Positions 58,942 to 64,000 of a stretch of 64,000 nt of DNA are shown here, piece by piece; the stretch's first letter is position 1; each line of letters opens with the position of its first letter. The notes beneath the pieces were generated by a model. The model saw nothing but the letters and a program-made list of their open reading frames with translations. It was not told where the DNA came from and made no database searches. Position numbers and translations under genes: made by a program. Location of the stretch: positions 434,001 to 498,000 of the forward strand of contig NC_006045.2 in the NCBI RefSeq assembly GCF_000006445.2, read 5' to 3'. Source of the DNA: Debaryomyces hansenii CBS767 (lineage: Eukaryota > Ascomycota > Pichiomycetes > Serinales > Debaryomycetaceae).

Positions 58942-59115
58942 AATTATTACTTTGGGGATTTGGTACATAAAGCTTTAAATTATATATTATTATCAAATAG
59001 GAAGCTCATACAGTAACTGTTGATGCAAAATTATTTCGCAAAATGGAATTTGCGCATTGAAATTCTACTCTATAATACTTGGAGAATCGATTGCTTATCA
59101 AGAAGAGGATAGAGC

Positions 59116-59649
59116 ATGTCGTCTCTAAACTTGAATATATTTCCGTCATTAACACCAACGAAGACTTCAAGTAATAGTCTGGAGGATGCACTCGCAAGGC
59201 ATTCTGATGTTATTGTATCTACAAATATAACACCGTATGCTGAATACAAAGGATTTTTCATTTATGTCATAAGTGCAACTTTCCTAACTATATGGGTTGG
59301 TTGGACTCTTATACCAGATCTGGTATTGAGGAGTATGTCCATATACTATTATCCTGATAAATATTGGGCGTTGGCCATTCCATCGTATACGTTAATGTTG
59401 ATGGTTTACGTGTATATTGCCTTGGCATTATACAATACTGAAGTTTTAACTTTACCTTTAGATGATATACGAAATTTTGTCGATGAGCATTCAGTTTTAG
59501 CTGGTTCTTCTGAGATTGATGAGATAGCCAGAGCTAATAAATCCATAGAGTATCTTTGGAAGTCTCCAAGCGGAGTGTGGGATTTACCTGTTACATTGGT
59601 TAACGAAGTATTATACGGTGAAGAAGAAAATGAAGAAAGTGGCTTATAG
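59116..59649 (+). CDS. GPI19: GPI-GlcNAc transferase subunit Gpi19 (PIG-P)
   Basis: Subunit of the ER complex that adds GlcNAc to phosphatidylinositol, the first step of GPI-anchor synthesis. The 177-residue protein has the PIG-P domain at about 38-120. It opens with EYKGFFIYVISATFLTIWVGWTLIP (first span), then the family signature YYPDKYWALAIPSYTLMLMVYVYIA (second span) and LPLDDIRNFVDEHS. The C-terminal part VWDLPVTLVNEVLYG matches the conserved D-[IL]P end of PIG-P. It is longer than S. cerevisiae Gpi19 (140 aa) by an N-terminal extension. Convergent with KAP104. Confidence 0.92.
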   Translation: MSSLNLNIFPSLTPTKTSSNSLEDALARHSDVIVSTNITPYAEYKGFFIYVISATFLTIWVGWTLIPDLVLRSMSIYYYPDKYWALAIPSYTLMLMVYVYIALALYNTEVLTLPLDDIRNFVDEHSVLAGSSEIDEIARANKSIEYLWKSPSGVWDLPVTLVNEVLYGEEENEESGL

Positions 59650-59784
59650 CTTTACATAGTTTAATGAATTACGAATTAAGTCTTAAGGACAGAAATAAAA
59701 ATCTAAACAATAAAAGAAAACAATAAATATATATACTCTAGATAACATTCATGCATATGTAATTAACTTTTTGAAATATTTGGA

Positions 59785-62589
59785 TTAAATTCCGTAAGCA
59801 CTTCTAAGGTAGTGCCTTGTTTCTTGGTCAATATGACACATTATTTGAGTTTCCCAAATTTCATTTCCAATCATATTTTTATAGCTAACTAGCAAGTGAC
59901 CAAACATATTCTTCAACGATTCTGGAGGTTCCAAATAATTACCAATACATACAAAAAAAATAGCTAAATTCTTCTTACCCTGTTGATTTGACAAACCACC
60001 AAATCCTTGATCAGGGTTTCCATTGACTATATTAAGCATACCCTGAAAGCCGGTTTCTTTTTCATTGTTGTCCACTAAATATAACATCTGCGAGCACCAT
60101 TGAAGTATGAACTCAGAAAGTCTTGGTGAGATCACTTCTGATCCTCCATTAAGACCCATTCTACCAAGACAAATAGCAGCATTTTCCAACACTGTTTGCT
60201 GGGTGTCAGAACTATTCAAAACAGGGATAACCAAGTCAACTAAATTACTTAAATATGGCTTGATCTCGTCATATGTCAATCTCATAGCTATTTCACCCAA
60301 TGCCCATATAGCATTATTGTATACAGGGAAAGAATTAAAGGTTCTATTATTGATTTCGTTTCCAATGCTAATGAATATTGGTTGCAAATATGGTTTAACT
60401 GTAGCCTCGAGTGTGAAAATGGCCAAGTCACCTAACAATGCATATGCCGATTGCCTCACATCATCCGTATGATCTTCAAAACAAATCATAATCAAGTCCA
60501 TCAAATTAGTTCCATGTTGCTGTATCAACTCGATGGAATGTTGACCAAACCCTTGAATTAAACCATCTATTAAGTCTAATGATGTCACCATAAAATCCTT
60601 TTCTGGAGCATCAATTAAGGCATCAGTCTGGCACTGTTGGTCTAATTCAATACAGTTTGACAATATTTTAATAGCTCTTTCATATACAGGTATAGCATAT
60701 GGAGCGAATAATTCACCTAATGTAGCAGCTATGGATGCCATACATTCTAATAATGGCCATAATGCTGTGTCATTATCATCCAAAATTTGCCATTTATGTA
60801 ATAATGGGGGTAATAAAGTATTGATGTAGTCAGGCTTGGAGGATAACTTTTCATACCCCATTTTCTCAACAAATGTTTGAACACAATCATATAATATAAT
60901 TAAGTTTTTACGTTGGTATGTCTGGAAACACTTTGCGAAATGGTCTAACAATGGGTCCAAATAGAATTCAATCAATGAAACATCAGATTCTTCAATGAAC
61001 GAAGACAATGCGGAACATGCAGCTTCCTGGACCACCTTTTTGTTATCTAAAGCACATGTTACAATAGATTGGAAAGTTGGCTGGAAGTAATTTGCATACT
61101 GACCGCCTTCATGTGCTTCTTCAGCAACCCATGTAGAAAACCTTGATAAGGTCCAACATGTTATTTGTCTCACTCTTGGTTCTTGATCCTGCAATCTGTC
61201 AACTAAAAACGGAACTAAAGTCGGTAATTTATCTCTAGATAATTCAATACAGCTTTTGCTTATAGCACCAAACGCAAGTATAGCAGCCTCACGAACTGGC
61301 CATTCTGGAGAAACAATATGCTCTTGTAATATTGGTAAGGAAACCTGTAATACTTCTTCTGGAAAATTGAGAGACAATATATCGAGGGTAGCTGCAGAGC
61401 ATTTTCTTAAACTCCATTGATCTATTTCCAGATCCTCATCATCTTCATCTTCAAATTCAGAGTCAGTATCGTCATCAAAATCAGGTTGTTTGGTATCTTT
61501 TTTATGCTCATGATTAGTGGCTGCAGTGTGAGAATCTTTTGATTTTGCGGTTTGGGGTTTGATATCTTCATCTTTATCAGCAATATCAGCATTGTCTTTT
61601 TCGTCGATCAATTCCATATAGAAAATTTCTTCTTGGGAATATACCATCTTTTGCAATAAGGTCGGTAATATTATCTTCAACTTCGGATTGAAAAGGTTTT
61701 TATCTGATTCAGTTTCTGGAGACGTTGACAATGCTAATAGGAATTCACAGGCCTCAAGGGCGACCTCCTCATCAGAATCTTGCATTAAATGTAAACAATA
61801 ATTAATAACACCATCTAGGTGGGGCATAATCTTGTCAGGCCTTGTTTCTAAGACCATTGAAAAAGACGTACAAATATTCCTCCTTACTTCGTTATTAGAA
61901 TCTGTTGCTAACTCAAACAATTTTTGTAGAAATTCATCTAAATGGATTAAAAATGATTGTGTCTTTAATGGAATAAACTGATTAATACAATGTATCGACA
62001 AGGATCTGATTTTACCGCTTTGTGGGTTAGTGGCTAATTTCAAAAAGTTGGAGATCATAAAGTTCAAAGGTCTTTCCCCGTTGAATTCACGATCTAACGA
62101 TAATGCACTATCTTCACATATTTTACTCAAAGCACCCATGGCTGCTTCTTGAGCAATATACGTGCCATCAGGGGAATTAAGACTTGCTAATTCAATGAGT
62201 TGGGGTAATGCTTGAGGCCATCCTTCGATTCCAAAGTTAGAAAATAAAGACGTGATGACATTACCTGTGATATTTCTCACCATGTTATCATGAACCATTA
62301 ATCCTTTTAATATATTCTCCAAGAGATATTGTCGGTTCTTAATGTGATTTGGGTTATCATTCTTTAAAATACTGTTCTTTAAATTAATACCTGCTGCTGC
62401 TCTCACGTCGGATCTAGCAGTATTATCCATAATTAAGATGTCAAATAGATAGTTCTCAATCTCAGGTTGTTGTCTTGCTTGGATTAATGCATCATTTGCT
62501 AAACTTCTTTCTTGGTTATTTGACGATAATGTGCCTTTAAAAATATGCTTTAATTGCTCTAAAGCTTCTGGATCAGCTGTCCACGACAT
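59785..62589 (-). CDS. KAP104: Transportin-type importin Kap104
   Basis: Karyopherin-beta2 that imports PY-NLS cargo such as the mRNA-binding Nab2 and Hrp1 into the nucleus. The 934-residue chain is a HEAT-repeat solenoid. It starts MSWTADPEALEQLKHIFKGTLSSN, like transportins, and includes DVRAAAGINLKN, SPDGTYIAQEAAMGALSKICEDSA and EWPVREAAILAFGAI. The long acidic H8 loop used to release cargo on Ran-GTP binding is present near residues 366-400 (DFDDDTDSEFEDEDDEDLEID). It ends with DQETRHYLRSAYGI, close to the transportin C-terminus. Size matches S. cerevisiae Kap104 (918 aa). Confidence 0.94.
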   Translation of the reverse strand: MSWTADPEALEQLKHIFKGTLSSNNQERSLANDALIQARQQPEIENYLFDILIMDNTARSDVRAAAGINLKNSILKNDNPNHIKNRQYLLENILKGLMVHDNMVRNITGNVITSLFSNFGIEGWPQALPQLIELASLNSPDGTYIAQEAAMGALSKICEDSALSLDREFNGERPLNFMISNFLKLATNPQSGKIRSLSIHCINQFIPLKTQSFLIHLDEFLQKLFELATDSNNEVRRNICTSFSMVLETRPDKIMPHLDGVINYCLHLMQDSDEEVALEACEFLLALSTSPETESDKNLFNPKLKIILPTLLQKMVYSQEEIFYMELIDEKDNADIADKDEDIKPQTAKSKDSHTAATNHEHKKDTKQPDFDDDTDSEFEDEDDEDLEIDQWSLRKCSAATLDILSLNFPEEVLQVSLPILQEHIVSPEWPVREAAILAFGAISKSCIELSRDKLPTLVPFLVDRLQDQEPRVRQITCWTLSRFSTWVAEEAHEGGQYANYFQPTFQSIVTCALDNKKVVQEAACSALSSFIEESDVSLIEFYLDPLLDHFAKCFQTYQRKNLIILYDCVQTFVEKMGYEKLSSKPDYINTLLPPLLHKWQILDDNDTALWPLLECMASIAATLGELFAPYAIPVYERAIKILSNCIELDQQCQTDALIDAPEKDFMVTSLDLIDGLIQGFGQHSIELIQQHGTNLMDLIMICFEDHTDDVRQSAYALLGDLAIFTLEATVKPYLQPIFISIGNEINNRTFNSFPVYNNAIWALGEIAMRLTYDEIKPYLSNLVDLVIPVLNSSDTQQTVLENAAICLGRMGLNGGSEVISPRLSEFILQWCSQMLYLVDNNEKETGFQGMLNIVNGNPDQGFGGLSNQQGKKNLAIFFVCIGNYLEPPESLKNMFGHLLVSYKNMIGNEIWETQIMCHIDQETRHYLRSAYGI

Positions 62590-62906
62590 GTTAACTCTTC
62601 CTCCGCTATGTAATATTTTATATACTATATTCGAGAATTATTTCAAATGCAATAAAGCCTTATTCAGCCCTCTATGATAACAATCAACTCTGAATTAAAC
62701 CTATAAATCAAGTGCTTCTATAAATTTTCTTCAAAAAATTCGAAATAAAAATCTATGCGGCTAATGGATGAGAATTCGCGCGCTACATAACCAGTATATT
62801 ATAGAATAGTACATTAATGTTAAAGAAACTATAGATTTACAATGTAATAGACAACAAGTGCAATATAAGACACTTGTCAATGCTTGTGTAGAAATGCGAT
62901 CAATGC
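62590..62906 (-). promoter_or_regulatory. KAP104 upstream region
   Basis: 317 bases between the KAP104 start and the 3' end of the right-edge gene. AT-rich; an AAAAAATTCGAAATAAAAA stretch near 62733-62751 is the only notable element. No ORF or RNA gene. Confidence 0.35.
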
Positions 62907-63999
62907 TTATATTAGTTCATCTAGTTCAGCTAATTTTTCAGCTAACAGGTCAAATTTTCCGAGTACTGGAATAAACATATCATGAACAGGTTTTGATTTT
63001 CTCTTCTCCAGTATATCTGTTTTAGAAGGAACCATGCCGTTAGTTAATGAGTTGGAGCTTGTTAAGGGTGTTATTATACCAACACCATCAGAATCTCTCT
63101 GCTCATCAGGCTCGCTTTCGTTACGATAATAATAATCATCCTCATAATCATCATAATCATCATAATCATCGAAACTATATTCATCATCATTATCTTTTTC
63201 AAGATTTTGATTTAAATCTTTAGGATCAGACGAGTTGGTAGAGCTTTTGAGATCCTGTAAGAAATCAGTATCATTATTATAAGATTCATAGTCGAAATCA
63301 TTTAGATTTAGCTGCTCTTGGATATCTGATGTTATTTTGTTAAGTCTATCCAAAATATTAGATCTCCTGATTGATGACAGATTTGCTTCGTCATCAGAGG
63401 CATCTTGTTCATCTTGTTCATCTAGTCCAAGGTTAGAGGATGAAAACTTCTTCCTTTGAGGTGGAGTATCTGGAGAAAACGATCCAATTGATGAATTATC
63501 TTGTTGCTTCTTATTGAAAATTGGTGGCTTCGTGAATTCCGTATATGGGTTGTTGAAAATTATTTCATCCATTTCATTTTCATCACTATTTTTACCATTA
63601 GAAGTATCTTGGCCTTCTTTTTCACCGATATTACTGCTCTTATTATTATTACTGTTATTATTATTTTCACTAGGTGTATTAGAAGTTTCTTTGTTGATAT
63701 GAATGGCATGACTAATCTCAGCATCATCATCAATATCCAGAATTTCAATTACCTCTGGCGAATGGGGAATAATGTTTGTAGATTGTGATTCATTTTTAGC
63801 CTTTTCATCTTTTACTGGTGCTTTGCCTCTTGCCTTCATTGCTGTCAATGCTCTTTTATCACTATTTTTGTTAATTATCAAAGGCATCTCGTTTGGGTAA
63901 ACATCACTTAATACCTCTGAGATTTTGTCTTCATCATTTTGAGGCAAAGATAAGGATTGTAATTCATCATGAGAAACTGTCAATAGATGTTGGCCAAAT
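62907..63999 (-). CDS. Unrecognised acidic protein, C-terminal part, cut by right edge
   Basis: I do not recognise this protein. The frame is open to the right window edge (upstream residues read FGQHLLTVSHDELQ), so it is the C-terminal part of a larger gene; no start codon is in view. The visible 360 or so residues are mostly disordered and acidic, with Asn and Asp runs (NNNNSNNNKSSN near 107-118; DDYDDYDDYEDDYYY near 276-290). VIEILDIDDDAEI (about 77-89) resembles a SUMO-interaction motif. SPDTPPQRKKF is a proline-directed phosphosite with a basic patch. A compact hydrophobic end (DMFIPVLGKFDLLAEKLAELDELI) probably forms a helix used for binding. A nuclear role is plausible but unproven. 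Confidence 0.7.
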   Translation of the reverse strand, partial: FGQHLLTVSHDELQSLSLPQNDEDKISEVLSDVYPNEMPLIINKNSDKRALTAMKARGKAPVKDEKAKNESQSTNIIPHSPEVIEILDIDDDAEISHAIHINKETSNTPSENNNNSNNNKSSNIGEKEGQDTSNGKNSDENEMDEIIFNNPYTEFTKPPIFNKKQQDNSSIGSFSPDTPPQRKKFSSSNLGLDEQDEQDASDDEANLSSIRRSNILDRLNKITSDIQEQLNLNDFDYESYNNDTDFLQDLKSSTNSSDPKDLNQNLEKDNDDEYSFDDYDDYDDYEDDYYYRNESEPDEQRDSDGVGIITPLTSSNSLTNGMVPSKTDILEKRKSKPVHDMFIPVLGKFDLLAEKLAELDELI

Positions 64000-64000
64000 T

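Larger units (their letters stand above)
58246..59115. other. CPA2 upstream region with remnants of a possible decayed gene
   Basis: 870 bases between CPA2 and GPI19. The left part holds the CPA2 promoter with a Gcn4 site (listed separately). The middle contains two broken plus-strand frames described in the pseudogene entry. The right part, before GPI19, is AT-rich without recognised sites. Confidence 0.35.

Overview
The window is a gene-dense piece of nuclear chromosome from a budding yeast of the CTG-Ser1 clade, most like Debaryomyces. I base this on AT-rich sequence, few and short introns with GTATGT donors and TACTAAC branch points, and Saccharomycotina gene families. CTG codons are rare and fall where relatives carry Ser or another polar residue: codon 188 of SEC17 aligns with Ser of S. 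cerevisiae Sec17, and codon 9 of the phosphoglucomutase lies in the TVxTKP motif. Protein readings below that contain CTG should be read with Ser. The species name is inference. I found no tRNA, rRNA, CRISPR array, or intact transposon.

Layout. 1-6.8 kb: the 3' end of TEL1, LIF1 (XRCC4-like), the four-RRM protein MRN1 and the SNARE USE1. 6.8-8.4 kb: a long gap with no convincing gene. 8.4-13.5 kb: a WSC cell-wall sensor, intron-containing RPL23, and SLM1/2. 13.9-21.7 kb: a small SLX8-like RING protein, BXI1, RPT2 (with a start-codon-only first exon), TRX3, PUF6, PEX2. 21.9-30 kb: CDC15, a tandem pair of MDR-family reductases, LEM3. 30.3-35.3 kb: SUP45 (eRF1) and the divergent pair MAK5/BMT2, both 60S ribosome-biogenesis factors. 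36.3-42.3 kb: a hexose transporter, mitochondrial aspartate aminotransferase, phosphoglucomutase. 42.7-48.9 kb: a Gzf3/Dal80-type GATA factor with a 1 kb GATA-rich promoter, then an Aquarius/Cwf11-like protein. 49.1-54 kb: MRPS28, NNF1, SEC17, a siderophore-transporter-family MFS protein. 54.8-64 kb: CPA2 with a mitochondrial-type presequence, GPI19, KAP104 and the C-terminal part of an unrecognised acidic protein cut by the right edge.

The genes are mostly unrelated housekeeping functions, as usual in yeast. A few neighbours share a theme: TEL1/LIF1 (double-strand break response) and MAK5/BMT2 (25S rRNA/60S assembly). Regulatory signals that fit their genes are visible: Gcn4 sites before AAT1 and CPA2, GATA clusters before GZF3, CGGANNA (Rgt1-type) sites before the hexose transporter, a Tbf1-like inverted repeat before RPL23, a Yap1/Cap1-type site before one reductase, and an iron-GATA-type site before the siderophore transporter.

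The most unusual gene is the 1179-residue Aquarius-like protein at 45379-48918. It keeps the fold-level signatures of the spliceosomal intron-binding helicase, but every recognisable nucleotide-binding and catalytic motif is replaced. It looks like an ATPase-dead pseudohelicase retained in a yeast lineage although S. cerevisiae lacks the gene.
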